DNA of 64,000 bases, taken from NCBI RefSeq assembly GCF_020184175.1, contig NC_065532.1, positions 39,308,287 through 39,372,286 on the forward strand, in the 5' to 3' direction. The DNA is from Aphis gossypii. Taxonomy: Eukaryota > Arthropoda > Insecta > Hemiptera > Aphididae. Each line of letters begins with the position of its first letter. Positions within the stretch are counted from its first letter, which is position 1. The notes under the pieces are model-generated. The model was not told the DNA's origin. It saw only the letters and a program-made list of their open reading frames with translations, and searched no databases. This document shows, piece by piece, positions 13,777 through 26,224 of the stretch. A program made the translations under genes and the position numbers.

Positions 13777-14096
13777 ACTTAAGAAGTAAGTTATAGGAAG
13801 CATTTTTAAATAAAAACATTTTATTTTAGATAAATATATTGTATTATCATATAAAAAAATACATATAAAAGCTATTTAAATTTTCAAATACAGAAATTGT
13901 TAAATAATAACCAATAATCATATGTATATTATATTATATTCAAAAAATGTAAATAAAAATGATGAACTCTCAAGGTAGAAAAAAATGTATTAATGTTATT
14001 ATTGAGAATTTAATTAAAAATAAAATATTTAAAACATGAATATCCTTATAGAATATTATAGAATTATAAAATAAATTGAAAAAAAATAATGCACAG
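13777..14096. terminator. Convergent 3' region of ISCA1 (+) and ana2 (-) with opposed poly(A) signals
   Basis: The 320 bp between two convergent stop codons contain AATAAA on the plus strand at 13809-13814 and TTTATT (AATAAA on the minus strand) at 13820-13825. Either strand could therefore be polyadenylated here. If the minus-strand signal is used, the ana2 3' UTR runs about 270 nt and overlaps the end of ISCA1 antisense. Other weaker A/T-rich signals also occur. Confidence 0.4.
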
Positions 14097-17000
14097 TTAT
14101 GATAACTTTGGTTGTTGTTTAAGTTCAGTGATATTAAGTATTTTGGAAGGAGTTTTATTTTTCCGCAATGATTTTTTATTTTTGTTTAATAATCCTTCTG
14201 TTGGTAATTTCTGTTGAGGATTTTCTAAAAAAAAAAAATAAAAAATTATTTGCAATTTTTATTAATTATAGAATGTTAGGTTAGATGATATTATAGTTTA
14301 CATAGAAACTAAACTCTTGTACAACCTTTCCATAACCAAATATAACTAACCTGTTTAATTCAACCCAAGTATTTTGGTATTCTAATATTGACAGCAAATG
14401 GTTACCATTATTTTGTTGTACAAGACAATTTGTTAATGTATTCTCAAATTTAATGATTTCACACTTATTTTGAATTGTAAAGTAATAATCAGGTAATTAG
14501 GTAACACTTAGTTGAATAGTCATAACTAAGAATGGCGTCAAAAAGGGTTAAGTCCTCTAATCTTTGATTTTAATTCCCCTTTCATAATTCCTAGTCTTAC
14601 AGTAGTTAATTTTAAATTTAAATTTAAAATACTATTAAGTTTTTTTATTGACATCTTGGAAAAATATTTTTGTTTTTGGTAATTCAGAAATTGTATTATT
14701 GTATTTAATACATAGAGTAATAATATAATGTAATAACCTAACCTTGTAAAAAATCATGCTATATAGTTTTTTTTATAATATAAAATCATGCCATGTAGTT
14801 ATTTTATATTATAAATTTTAGATAGTAGATGTCAAAGTAAACACAAAAATATTCATCACTTGTTTACCACCCAGAATTCGGAAGAAAAGACGCTAAATTT
14901 ATTTAATATAAGTGGGGGTGACACAGCCTTCCACATTTTTATTTCTTTTGAAAATGTTACTATGTTAGGGTATTGTTTTATTAATTCTAGGTTATACATT
15001 TTTAACATCTCTAGATTTTGCATTATAAATTACTGATAATTGTATTATTTAAGAAGAATTCAATTTGTTGTCACATACAATGATACAAAACATACTAAAT
15101 TTATTTATTATCAAATTTAAAAACAAAAATATAATTCTTCCATCAACTACATTTTCTATATTTAATGTGAGTTAGTAGATAAAATATTTATTATTTACTT
15201 TTAAATTAAAATATTGAATAAAATTATGAGATGTCAGAGATCATCTTTAAATTTAATTATTAGTACCTACTTGTACTTTTACTGTAATAATAATAAAAAA
15301 AACTATTGGAAATGAAGAATTTTTAGTTAAGAGTACCACTACTATGTTGTGTTCTTTAAGAGTTTTATACAATTATACTACTGTATTATAATAAGTAATA
15401 TTGAAAGAGTATTAATTTCTCTATTTATTAATTTGTAAACATTTGATTTTTATCAAACAAAAATATAGATAAGATTAAATAGATAGATACCTGAAGTATA
15501 GGATTTTTCAGGTGCGATCAGCTGATATCTTTCCATGTAATGCAGTGTTGAAATAGAATAGTTATTTGGAGATTTCATGGTAGGTTGTGTTGTTGGCACA
15601 AAATGTTTATTCATATCAACTGAAATAAAAATAAATATGATATACTTTAATTTATATTTAACAATGTACTAATTAATAAATAAGAATATTGCCTATATAA
15701 TAAATATAAATATCTATTATTTGATAATATACATCATAATACTATATAAAAATTATAAAAAAGATGTCTTAGTATATTTTTGTGTATACATATTTCTTAT
15801 ACACCATTTCCAATACAGGTAATAAAATAAAAAATTGATTGTTTATTTTATTTTTTAGGTTTCATAAGAGTTTAAATAAAAGAGAAAAAACAAGATTGGT
15901 ATACAGTGAGTGGATGAATAGTCAATACCATTAACATAGTTTTTCATTTCAATTAGATGCAGTAAACTTATATTGTTATCAATGATTTATGTGTTGTACT
16001 GTTACTATTTGACAATGTGAATTGTTATTTATTTCAATTATTAAAATTGTTATGTTTATTAAATCTAATCATATCTTTTAAAAAATCATAGTGACCATGA
16101 CTTACATTTAACAGCTTGTTCAGGTGATAAGTACTGCATGGCAAGTGCTTGCATCTGTAAGCTGGAATCTATTTTACTATTTTCGGGTAACATAAAACGT
16201 TTGTATGGTTCCAAATTCCTAAAAATGAATAAAATCATTAAAATTATTTAAAGCCTTATAAAGTCTGCAGTCAAATCAAATGAAGCCTCTAAAGAGTAAT
16301 ATATAATTTACTTCGGTGGAATTGTTGCTGTAGGTTTAACACATTCTATTGGTTCAGCTACGTTATATCTTTGTTCACTCCTATTATCTTCAAGTAAGTT
16401 ATTTACTTGTCCCTTTTATTAGAAAATAAATAATAACATAAGAACTATAAAATATACTATAAAAATTGTTCTTTATACAAAAATTTGTAAATATTTGCAG
16501 CTTACAATAATATTTTTATACATTGTCCATCCCACTTCAATTTTCTTGTCATTTTCTTCTTCACATTCACTATATATTCAAAAAAAAAAAAAATGAATTT
16601 AAAATTTTTATTTTACTTATCATATAAAAAATATTACCTATTTTCACTATCCTCAGATGATGATTTCATATCAATATGAATCGATTGTTCAGGAGATATT
16701 GGATCTTCAATTACTTGAACGTCATTTGCATTCAAATCAAATGATTCATCACTAGGGGAGAAAAATATACAATGAAAGACATAAACCTTAAATTTAAGTT
16801 AATAAAGTTATATTATAGTAGGCCACCAGGATGTTTTAAAAAGGAGTCTTCATTTTGTTTGATGAACGAAATGTTGTAAATTTATTATATCATAGTAATA
16901 TTATTTTAATGTAACACAACAACTACAAAATCATTATTAGTTGATAATTTATTCGTATTATATTCAAGATAAACTCAATAACTTTTTCATTTGAGTACTA

Positions 17001-18953
17001 TATAAAAAAATTGTAAGCACTTAGAGGGTCAAAATTATATAAACCTATATACTGCCCTGCTAAGCAAAAGTGCCGTAAAACTCAATTTCTTATTTTTGAG
17101 AAAAATGAATGTTTGTTTTTTTAATTTTATTATAACTTTATTATTTGTTATCCCAATTAATTTAGTATAATACATATTCACCTTTATAGTTTTTTTGACG
17201 AGGAATGCAATGAAATAATAAAATAAAACTTTTATCCATATGTTACATGAATAAAAGTTATTTTGATGTTATTACTTAGAGCCATAAGCCGTAAATATAC
17301 CACTATTTACTAAATAAAAATGTCGTAAGTCAATTTTACGGCATTATTGCTTAATAATTATAATTGTCTATAGATATAATTACTTGAACTAATGGCCGTA
17401 AATAATTTTATATTTATTATGATAGATATTATATCTTGGTTAGTAGATACTATAACTTGGGTATAACTTGGGTAGAACATAGAAATATTAAGCAAAAATG
17501 CCGTATCTATCAAAATATTTACGGCGTTTATGCTTAGTAAATGTATGATACGGCGTTCTTACTTAGTAGTTCTAATTTTCTTCGTTACTTACGGCATTTC
17601 TAAATAACGTTTTATGTGTCTGTAGCCTATTTAATGTGATTTTGGGGGTATTTTTTCTACAGAGAATGTGTAAAATGTGTTTACCGATCAGATGCCGTAT
17701 CTATCTAATTTTTTTTTTTTTTCGAGTTACGGCACTTTTGCTTAGCAGGGCAGTATACATACCTTAATTTTGAATCCCTCTTCTAGATTAAATAAATATA
17801 ATATTTTATAATGGTTTAAGGTAAAGACCCCCCAGGGCTGTGAAAATAATTTAAAAAATATTTTTAATCTACTATAGGACTACTCCCATAGACAAGTTTC
17901 TTATAGGAAAGTGTTAAATTACATTATCAAATTAAGTAAAACTAGTTTAACTAGTTTGCTTAAAATGTATTATTAATTGATTGGATGAAAACAAATATTC
18001 CATGTACCTTATAATAGAGTAAGTCTTTTCCTTTTCTTTTGTGTTATTTTCCTCATCTTTATTTTCATCACATTTAGTATCAACTGGAAGTTTGGGTTTT
18101 TCTTTAGTTACAGAAGTGATACCTGGTTTACCTGAATATTTTGGATTTTGATTTGGTTTGTTTTTTTTCTGTACAGCTTCAGATTTTTTTAAATTGGTCA
18201 GTTGTTTTTCTGTACGGTTATCGTGGGAATATTTTGAAGGACATTTTTCTTGAGTTAAATCATTTTTAAACACTTCTGTTGTTTTAGAATCATTATCTTT
18301 TTTACAATGACTATTCTCAGAGCAACAACATTTGTGTTGGTTTTGCTGATTCGATAATACAGTGACTAACAACTTCTGTATAGTTTCTAAAAGAAATTTA
18401 ATTTGATCATTTTGTAATTGCATCATACTGTAAATATCTTTGACAGTGGGAGTGTTTTGGCAGGCACATTTATGACATTCACTACCAGATTTGTAGGAAA
18501 TTTTATCTGAAAAGTGACTATAAGGATTTTGATGGCAATCACTGTATGGTGAAGATCCATAATATTGCTTGTCGCGTGGTTCATAGTAACGAGTGTCTTT
18601 ATGTATTGGAGGTGTGCAATTTTGACGATTTTTCCATTCACTATACGTTTCATGAGTATTTTGACTATTAGTATAATATGGTGAGTGCTTATTTAATGAA
18701 TTTGAATTATTTTTTGACGAATCAAATACAACTGATAATTCTGGAACCTCAGGCTTGGCTGACAATTCCTAAAAAACATTACATTAACATTTTTAGCATC
18801 TTGATGATGGAATATACTTCTTAACAAAAAATTATTTTAAGTATAAACAGAGTATTAGAATAGTTATCATTGTAAAAAAAGATTTACTTGAAACTGTGTT
18901 GGCTTAGGGGCCGGCCGAGGTTCGAGTTCATCGCTGGGAGTATTGGAGTACAT
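14097..18953 (-). CDS. ana2: Anastral spindle 2 / STIL-type centriole duplication factor (8 exons)
   Basis: Centriolar cartwheel protein that in known homologues binds Sas-4/CPAP, is phosphorylated by Plk4 and recruits Sas-6. Coding exons in transcript order: 18953-18888, 18768-18008, 16751-16638, 16569-16506, 16412-16312, 16218-16106, 15619-15491, 14224-14097. Phases match at all seven junctions, giving 491 residues. Residues 12-18 are PRPAPKP, an exact PRxxPxP Sas-4-binding motif. Residues about 128-160 form a central coiled coil starting TPTVKDIYSMMQLQNDQIKF, flanked by Cys-rich stretches (CHKCAC and HKCCC). The C-terminus carries the STAN motif: LQMQALAMQYLSPEQAV, then NYSISTLHYMERYQLI (about 425-441), with serines that could be Plk4 targets. 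The rest is polar and probably disordered. The length is closer to insect Ana2 than to vertebrate STIL (over 1200 residues). The symbol follows Drosophila usage. The 18008 donor and 16751 acceptor are the least certain junction, because a 1.26-kb intron with a transposon lies between them. Confidence 0.92.
14225..15490 (-). other. ana2 intron 7
   Basis: AT-rich intron between the STAN-motif exon and the last exon. No ORF, terminal inverted repeat or known element was recognised. Intron 6 (15620-16105) is similarly featureless. Confidence 0.6.
17052..17753. mobile_element. Non-autonomous DNA transposon with 27-bp TIRs inside ana2 intron 2
   Basis: The termini are perfect inverted repeats of about 27 bp: the left end starts CTGCCCTGCTAAGCAAAAGT and the right end is its complement, finishing CTTAGCAGGGCAG. 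TATA flanks both sides, which could be a TA or TATA target duplication. The interior (no ORF) contains several shorter inverted pairs related to the termini, for example AAGCAAAAATGCCGTA at about 17490 facing TACGGCGTTTATGCTTAG at about 17520, and another pair around 17311-17356. Superfamily is not assigned; TSD length and subterminal repeats should decide it. Its position in an intron implies tolerance by ana2 splicing. Confidence 0.8.
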
Positions 18954-19400
18954 CGAACGATTTCAATAGGTAACAGTTGACACGCTTAAAGTGGAAATTA
19001 TAAAATAGCAAAAATCTTGTTACTATAAATCCGTTTTTGATTAAGTCTTCAGTCTTGATATAAGAACAAAAATGTTAAATACTCAAACAAAAACGATGCT
19101 ATAAATGTTAATTAATAAAAATAAATACTTAATATTAACATAATTGATAACGATTTTCCCGCTAAGAATTATAATCATTGTGTTTGAAAGTGATATCCCC
19201 TCCATGCTAAACTTATCACTGTTATCTGTCTACAATCGTGATATTTATTTATTTTTAATCAATATCTAACTGATAACAATATCTTGATATCTCATTAGTC
19301 ATTAGCCGTGGACGGGACGTTGGGACACTTCTGAACTGGATCTTCGCCGATTCCTCGGTCCGTGGTGGCGCGGTGTGAGGACAAATGACAACTATCATTT
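18954..19400. promoter_or_regulatory. Divergent promoter region between ana2 (-) and a plus-strand transcript
   Basis: Upstream of the ana2 start codon the sequence is AT-rich with several GATAA/TTATC words (about 19147, 19216, 19222 and 19272), then turns GC- and CpG-rich at about 19305-19380. The GC-rich patch would fit a first exon and promoter for the plus-strand transcript whose next exon is proposed at 19977. GTGTGAGG at about 19373 is a possible donor. No TATA box could be assigned. Confidence 0.4.
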
Positions 19401-19976
19401 TAGATTTAGCATTTTAAGGGTTTAGGCTTTAATAGTCAACGTGAAATGACTGACGTACTGTCAATAATTTTTTTCTACCGGATAATTATTCATAAGTATT
19501 TTCTGCGTTCAACGTAACTGTAATTATTAATTAGTCATTCAACTATGACTAACCATACATCTACAATTAGTATAATATTGTTTATGCCATAAATTCAATT
19601 TTACATTCTTATTATTGAAGTAAGTCAAAACACAATACTTATTTTGTTATTAAGTGTAATGTTATGTCTTTAAGTTTAAGTTTAGTTAGATTTTCAAACG
19701 AATAATCAAGTCAATTAATTGTCAGTGTTTACACATTCACTGGTTTCAATGCCATGCACGCCACACTTAAGGTCAAATGAGGTAGTAAGGTTTACTTCCT
19801 AATTATGTAAAAAACAGTTATGCACTATATTGAATCACTTAACTTTGATTAGTGAAAGAGGAATGATTAATTTTTAAAATGATGTATAATTAAATTTAGG
19901 AATATAATATTGAAACAAATTATAAGAAAAATAAATAGTTATATTATTTTGCTTTTTAATTTACAGGACAAAGTTT
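19401..19976. other. Probable 5' UTR intron of the plus-strand transcript
   Basis: AT-rich sequence ending in a pyrimidine-rich tract and TTTACAG at 19970-19976, a strong 3' splice site immediately before the exon proposed at 19977. Nothing else is recognised. Confidence 0.35.
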
Positions 19977-20016
19977 TCTTTAGTTTTATCCTTTCTATTT
20001 TAATTGTTTTAACAAT

Positions 20017-20039
20017 ATGGATGATGATGATAAAAAAGG
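20017..20039 (+). CDS. Candidate alternative N-terminal exon 1a of an unrecognised plus-strand gene
   Basis: The ATG at 20017 has a good context (A at -3, G at +4) and encodes MDDDDKK plus two bases of a Gly codon, ending in phase 2 before the donor GTAAGTT at 20040. The proposed exon starts at 19977 after TTTACAG, so 19977-20016 would be untranslated. It is very short, so the evidence is the splice-site pair plus phase agreement with three other candidates downstream. Joined to the exon at 39930 it would read MDDDDKKGCMHRD and onward. Gene identity is unknown; the common body would lie beyond the window. Confidence 0.4.
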
Positions 20040-21619
20040 GTAAGTTAATTCTTATTACAATTTCCTATATGTATTAAATGCTTGCTTATACAGACAAATA
20101 GTACTTTTGTTACATATACAATTATTTGTTAAGTAAAAAAGTTACTATTTTTGTAAACAGTTTCTTAAGGCTGGGAAACTAAATTATTTCTCAATTATTT
20201 TGATAAATTGAAGTTAAGTTAACTTCTTCGTGTACATTTTGGGTAATTGATATTTTAGCTTCAAATAGTTAGAAGATTGTTAGTTTAAACTAAAATAATT
20301 TACAAATATAAGTTATAATTACTTGTAAATTATATTTTAAGTATAAATATAATTTTGATCAGGTTAGAAAGAAATTGCTATGATTATATTTAAATGAAAA
20401 AAAAAAATTGTATATTTACTTTAAATTGTTATATACTTAAATACATTAACTTTGAGTACAAGTCTACTAGATAACTAAACAACTGGATAAATAACTTCTT
20501 TCTTAAAATATTTTACCTATTAATTCCCCAGCCTAAGTCATTGTTATTGTATGCTGTAATTTGATCTTTATTCTTCTCATAATTATTTATTAATAATTGC
20601 ACTATTTGATCTCTTACATTTTGTTTTCATTAGTTTCATTTATATTATTGATACAAGTTCAATTTCATTTATTTACAACACATTTTTGTGCACTTAACTA
20701 TTATATTATATGTGTGGATAGCTTATTACGATCATATTTTACTTTATTTTGTGTTGATCTTAGAAAAACTTAATTAAAATTTAGTTTAAATATATTAATG
20801 TTAATAATGTTATATATCATATATTCATAAGTCATAAGTCATAACTATCATCAATTATAATTTTAATTTACATATTTTTGTTTTTTTTTTCTATTTATCC
20901 ATTATTCTTTATGATATCAGATAATAACCTTTGAGGAAATATAGTATATTTATAATCTATAATTAATGCTATTACTCATTGTATTAATATTATATTCTAT
21001 TGACTAACAATGCCTACATACATTATTATTTTTTTTATTATGATTATGAAATTAAAACATTATTCTATCAATTGTATTGAGCTTAAATAAAATGAAAAAT
21101 TCTGAAACGGTGTTTTATTTTGTTGGTTACACATATTAAATATTATCCGAAATTCAGTATGTCATTTTTAGCAAGTCGAAGCAATCAAAAATGTGAAATG
21201 TATTTTTCATTAAGGATTTAATAGTAAATAAATATTGCTAATATTTTGTTTTTGTTATAAATTCTAGTATCTAAGACAAACCTAAAAAAATAAAGACTAA
21301 GGGGGGTGTAATTATATACTTTGTTGTGACCATACAGTTAGGTAATTAGGTAAATTCTCAATTAATGTTCTGCCAATAATATTTCTACAGTTGAAAACTT
21401 AAATTGAATATCCAGAACTTTGTTCAATAATTTTGGAAAACATGAAAGTGTGGAAAGTTATTGGAAATTAACTAAAATTTTAATTATCTGATATTAATAT
21501 AACTTGTTATGTATCTACTATTTTGATAGATATCAATTAACAAGGGTATTGGGATAATAAATAATTATAAACTATATTTTATTTTTCCATAAACACTTAT
21601 ATTGGAATAATTTAAAATA
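20040..21619. other. AT-rich intronic or intergenic sequence
   Basis: No gene or clear mobile element was recognised. If the alternative-exon model is right, everything from here onward on the plus strand is intron apart from the small exons. Confidence 0.5.
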
Positions 21620-22680
21620 TTTTCTATATTAGATTTTGTATTGATTTTACAATGTATTTTTTTGATTTTGTGTCTGTGTATATCATACCTTGTTGAAATA
21701 ATGCTTTAATTTAAAAATTATCAGAGGTGGTTTCCGATGCCAAAGTAAATATCCTTGGTGCACTTGAGATCAAATATAAGAAGTTTCCAGAAGTTTTTAA
21801 AAAAAATCGGAAAAAAACCACAGAAAAGTGACGGAAAACAGGAATTTTTATGCAAAACCAGTTTTCGACAAAATCGATTTATTATATAGTTGTTACTCAT
21901 AAACAAATCTTGTAAATACTTGCATTTTTCACAAAATGTTTATGTTAGCGTTATCTATACACGATTAAATCTTTAAAATATTTGAGCTATTTTTGTACAA
22001 CTAAATTTTAAATTTTTACGAAATTCCATAACCATTATGATTTATCTTCACTTGATTTTCAATAGTTGTCATTATTCAAAAAGTACAAGTCGTAGATACT
22101 TGAAAATTTAATACAAAGTTCCTCATGACTTATTCTTATAGGAATTCAACAATTATAAAAATACATATTATATAGGCACACATTTTTTAAATTTGCTTTA
22201 GAAGTTTAAATATTGGCAAAATTCGTCAAAATCATGAATATTTTCAAATTATTTTGTAATTAAAATTTTTAACTTAAAAATGAATATAAAGTGTTGTGTA
22301 AGTAGCTAAGAGTTGACAATTTAATACAAAATTTTCCATAAGTTTAGCTTACAAATTACAATAATTATAAAAGAAGTTGATCGTTGGTCAATTAAAAAAA
22401 ATTAAACTTAAGTTTTTACACGTAAAATAACGATTTACTATCAAATAATTTTAGATTTTCTTATAGAAAACAATTACTAATAGTAGAAGCTTGAAACATA
22501 TACCAGTTATTTAAATTGGCATTTTCTGTATGAGATTTAATTTTGGGGTGCTTAGGTCTCTAAAACTTAAACCATCTTTTTCAAAACCCACTGGAAAATA
22601 TATTCTAGGCTGACAAATCATCTCCGTTCAGAATCGATAGATTAGGTTAGTAGGTTACGATAAAACAGTTTTAGGCTAAG
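21620..22680 (-). repeat. Modular AT-rich dispersed repeat, copy B (inverted)
   Basis: Reverse-complement copy of the repeat at 8870-10345. Matching landmarks on the minus strand include CGTGTATAGATAACGCTAAC (about 21963 downward), AAAACTGGTTTTGCATAAAA (about 21866 downward), TTCCTGTTTTCCGTCAC (about 21844 downward), CGGAAACCACCTCTGA (about 21737 downward) and TTGTAAAATCAATAC (about 21653 downward). No ORF has domain character. Confidence 0.7.
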
Positions 22681-25455
22681 TTAATTATTTTGTTTATTGC
22701 CTTGTTTATCTGAAATAGAATATATGTAGTTCGGCGTACAGTATGCATGATTTTTTATTTGAACTTTGAATGAAAAAATAAACTGAATTGAAATGCGTGA
22801 ACTAAGAACAATGAATATATAATATGATCTATACAGAAATTATCAACTATATACTTGAATATGATATTGTATCAAAAGTCAAAACTAATAAAATCTACAT
22901 ATTATCTCAGATTTTCTGGAAATCGTATCGATATTATTGAATAATATAATAACCAATAACTATTTATGCGATATTGTCCAAGTTGCATTATAGGAGGTCA
23001 GTGGTTTCTAAGTTATCCTTGTAAAAATGTTAATAAAACAAAACGATGTAGATGTGCTTATATTTAAAGGTAGCATACAATATAATTTAACAGCCGTTGT
23101 CATAAATCATAATATTAAATTTAATTAATTAAAATCATCATCCTGATTAAATAAAGTATATAAAAACAAATTATTGAACTTTTATAATTTTTTTAGTATA
23201 TAATTTTATTTTTGATGTTTAGGACGTTTAGGTACATTTGATGTACTCGTAGATTTAATACGATTTAAGAGTTAAATATTAATTATTATTACTATGTATA
23301 AGTATAACTTAGTTAATGTATATTTAAATAAATACAACTTAAATGTTTATGACATTTATAACGTCATATTGTATTGTATAAATAAATAGGTTTATAATAG
23401 CCGTGTGGATGAAGTGTATGATTTAAGGAAATAATAATAATTATTGTGCGGTAGATATTTTATTTCACGAAATAAATCAATATTGTGTGATAAAGTCATG
23501 TTATGACAAATTGCAATGACATCTCATAAAAACAGAATTTTGTGAATTTTGTGAATTTTTTTGATATTTTATCAAGCATATGAAAAAGTCGTTTTCGTAA
23601 AAAATATCGATTTGTTGATGTAACTATAAATTATATTATAAATAAGTTACATATTTATCTTGGTGTATATTGCAAACGATAACCATTCGATTTCCAGCTA
23701 CATTTTACGAAAAAATAGTCAAACTTAAGACCTGACTTAATGCTTAACGTTAACAGGGTTTAATATTTTAACATCTGGATAGTATAACCTGAGCACCTTG
23801 TGGGTATTGCACATACTTGTACGTGGTATAATTTATTGATTTAAACATTAGACTAGATGTAATATTTTCACGTTTGAAATTTTTTCGTGAGTTAAGTGGT
23901 GACGGAAAGGTGATTTTTTTCTCCTTTAATTAGTAGAATTAGTATTGATCGTGGATAACCGGAAATGAATTTTAACTTATGAGTTACACATGTGACGGCG
24001 GCTCCATCCTAGTGCTGACCAGCGTTCAAGGATGTTTGTATACTTCAAGTGTGAATTTGAAAATAAATACTAAATAATAATTATTAAGAGAAACTGCGGA
24101 CAGTGTGTATAAAAGTGAATTAAAGATATACGAACTTGACGATAATTAATTAGTATAGTTATTTTATAAATTTTATTTCTACATATGAATCGAAATATCA
24201 GAGTACATGTAGAGGTATACTGTTATACCGTACATTATACGAACGTGATAGTGTTAAAAAAATATGACTTGCATGCTATTTTAACCGGAAGTATTTAAGA
24301 TTTTTATTTTATTATTTTTCTTATTCCCAGTGAACATGGTTTACTTTATTGCAATTGGCCAACCAAAGAAGCGTTAATGCACCCATTTATCTTTAATTTC
24401 TGTACTATATAAATTGCATTTTCACTAAAATATAATGTTGGATTGTTGTTTAAATTGTATCTATATATTCGTGTAAGAATAATGACAATTGGTGCAATTC
24501 TTTTTGAGAGGACTAACGAAGCGTAATTGGATTAATTATACCATACCTTAATAGTTTTTGAAGTATTAAAGGCAATTTTTCAGTATTTTTTTTATATACG
24601 ATATTGAAGTTGATATGATATTATATAATACGGTTCATAATTTCATATACTTTTATATGTTTTATGAATTTTTGTATCGACACGTTTTTACGTATAACTA
24701 ATTAGGTACTCGTATGATTTCGTATTTATGATACATTTTATTTTTTCACATTTAAAATAAATTAGGTACAAAGTAATATTAATTATTTCGTACTACGATA
24801 ATTTTAGGTCTCGTGTTACTTTATTGTCTTAAAAATATTTTTTAAGAAAAATTCTGTTTTTGAGTCAAATTGTACTCCAGTTTTTAAATTAACTATGAAT
24901 AATACATACAAATTTGCGTTTGTTTAGACTTAATTACAATTCTGAAAATTTTGTATTTTTAAAATTTGAGTTCGCTGTGATTCGATTAGTCTTCATTTTT
25001 CGAATAAAAAATATTTCTTAATCATTTAGCGAGGCATAGCTAAAAGTTTATATCATTTATTTTTAAGTAGTACCTATTTGGTTGGAATAAACTGAAAATA
25101 AATAAAATTAACATATTTATCTTTAGTTAGGTACATATAAATCTGCGATTTGCGATAATTAATATAAATATGTTAAAATAGTTAAATTATTAAATTTTCA
25201 TTAAAAATTCACATTTTTTAACTTGCTATCTAAGTTTTAAAGCTGGTTTTTATGTGGTTTTATATTGCAGTAAACTGGAGAGTATATGTATTCAAATAAA
25301 GATGTTAGTATGAAACATCTCTTATAAATTTTGAATCATTATTTTTTTCGACTCGTTATTAATAATTATTTATGCAATTATCAAAATGGTTAGATTGAGT
25401 GAAATTAATTTAAAATACTTACGATCTAATACTTAATACGTTTTATAGAATTTAC
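22681..25455. other. AT-rich sequence without recognised genes
   Basis: Only short patches of balanced composition occur, for example around 23995-24035. No splice-supported exon, tRNA or transposon terminus was recognised. Confidence 0.5.
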
Positions 25456-25830
25456 TTAAGGAGATTGGAAGCGGTGATTTTTTGTTTTAACAGCACGCGC
25501 AGCTTAGGATTATAGACGTACCGATTGATATACAATAAAGCGATTTGAAGTTTTAAAAAAGTCTGCTTGAGGTCGACTTTCCCATGTTTTTGATATTATC
25601 CCCCAAAATCCTAAAAACGTTTTATTAAATATTGATGTACTTCAATTTTTGGAAAAGTTAAAATCAAAAATATGGGAAAGTCGATCTCAAGAAGACAAAT
25701 CCAAATCTGTTTTTAGAATTCTTATTGCTTTATTATATAAATTGATACCTTGGAAGTAGAATATATTTATACTCCTATGTTGCTTATGTGTCAGACAAAA
25801 ACAGAAAATCATTGTTTCTAATCTCTTTAA
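25456..25830. mobile_element. Fold-back (palindromic) MITE flanked by TTAA
   Basis: The two halves are imperfect inverted copies over nearly the whole length. The left end starts GGAGATTGGAAGCGGTGATT and the right end read in reverse starts AGAGATTAGAAACAATGATT. Nearer the centre, GAGGTCGACTTTCCCATGTT (about 25570) faces ATATGGGAAAGTCGATCTC (about 25671). TTAA is present at both outer edges (25456-25459 and 25827-25830), consistent with a TTAA target duplication as in piggyBac-type elements. There is no coding capacity. TTAA is a common word in such AT-rich DNA, so the superfamily is tentative. Confidence 0.75.
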
Positions 25831-26224
25831 AATCATTAGTTAAATAGTAAGAATTAATTCTCATAAATGTTAAATGTCAATTTAAAAGTAAAATGTATTT
25901 TTCAAACTGGTGGAATAATGCACGCCGGTTGCTCTATAATTAATTTTAGTAGATGTGTTTTTCGGAGAGGCGTGCCATTGTTTATTTTTTTTAAATAAAT
26001 TCGCATGATCTTTTATTCGTGAATTGTTTTGGTTTTCAATAAAAATAATACTAACCTAGCTTAGTATAATTTATGATATATTTATATTGCTATATTACAG
26101 TAATATTATTTTACTATTATAGTTATATGGTAGATTAAATAACTCTATTTTTTTTTTAATATTGTACATAGGTATATAAAATATGATAAGATACGTAAAA
26201 GTTATAAACCCATGTGAAAAATAT

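Noticed and set aside
18423..18653. Minus-strand 76-codon frame
   Set aside because: Out-of-frame shadow inside ana2 exon 2.
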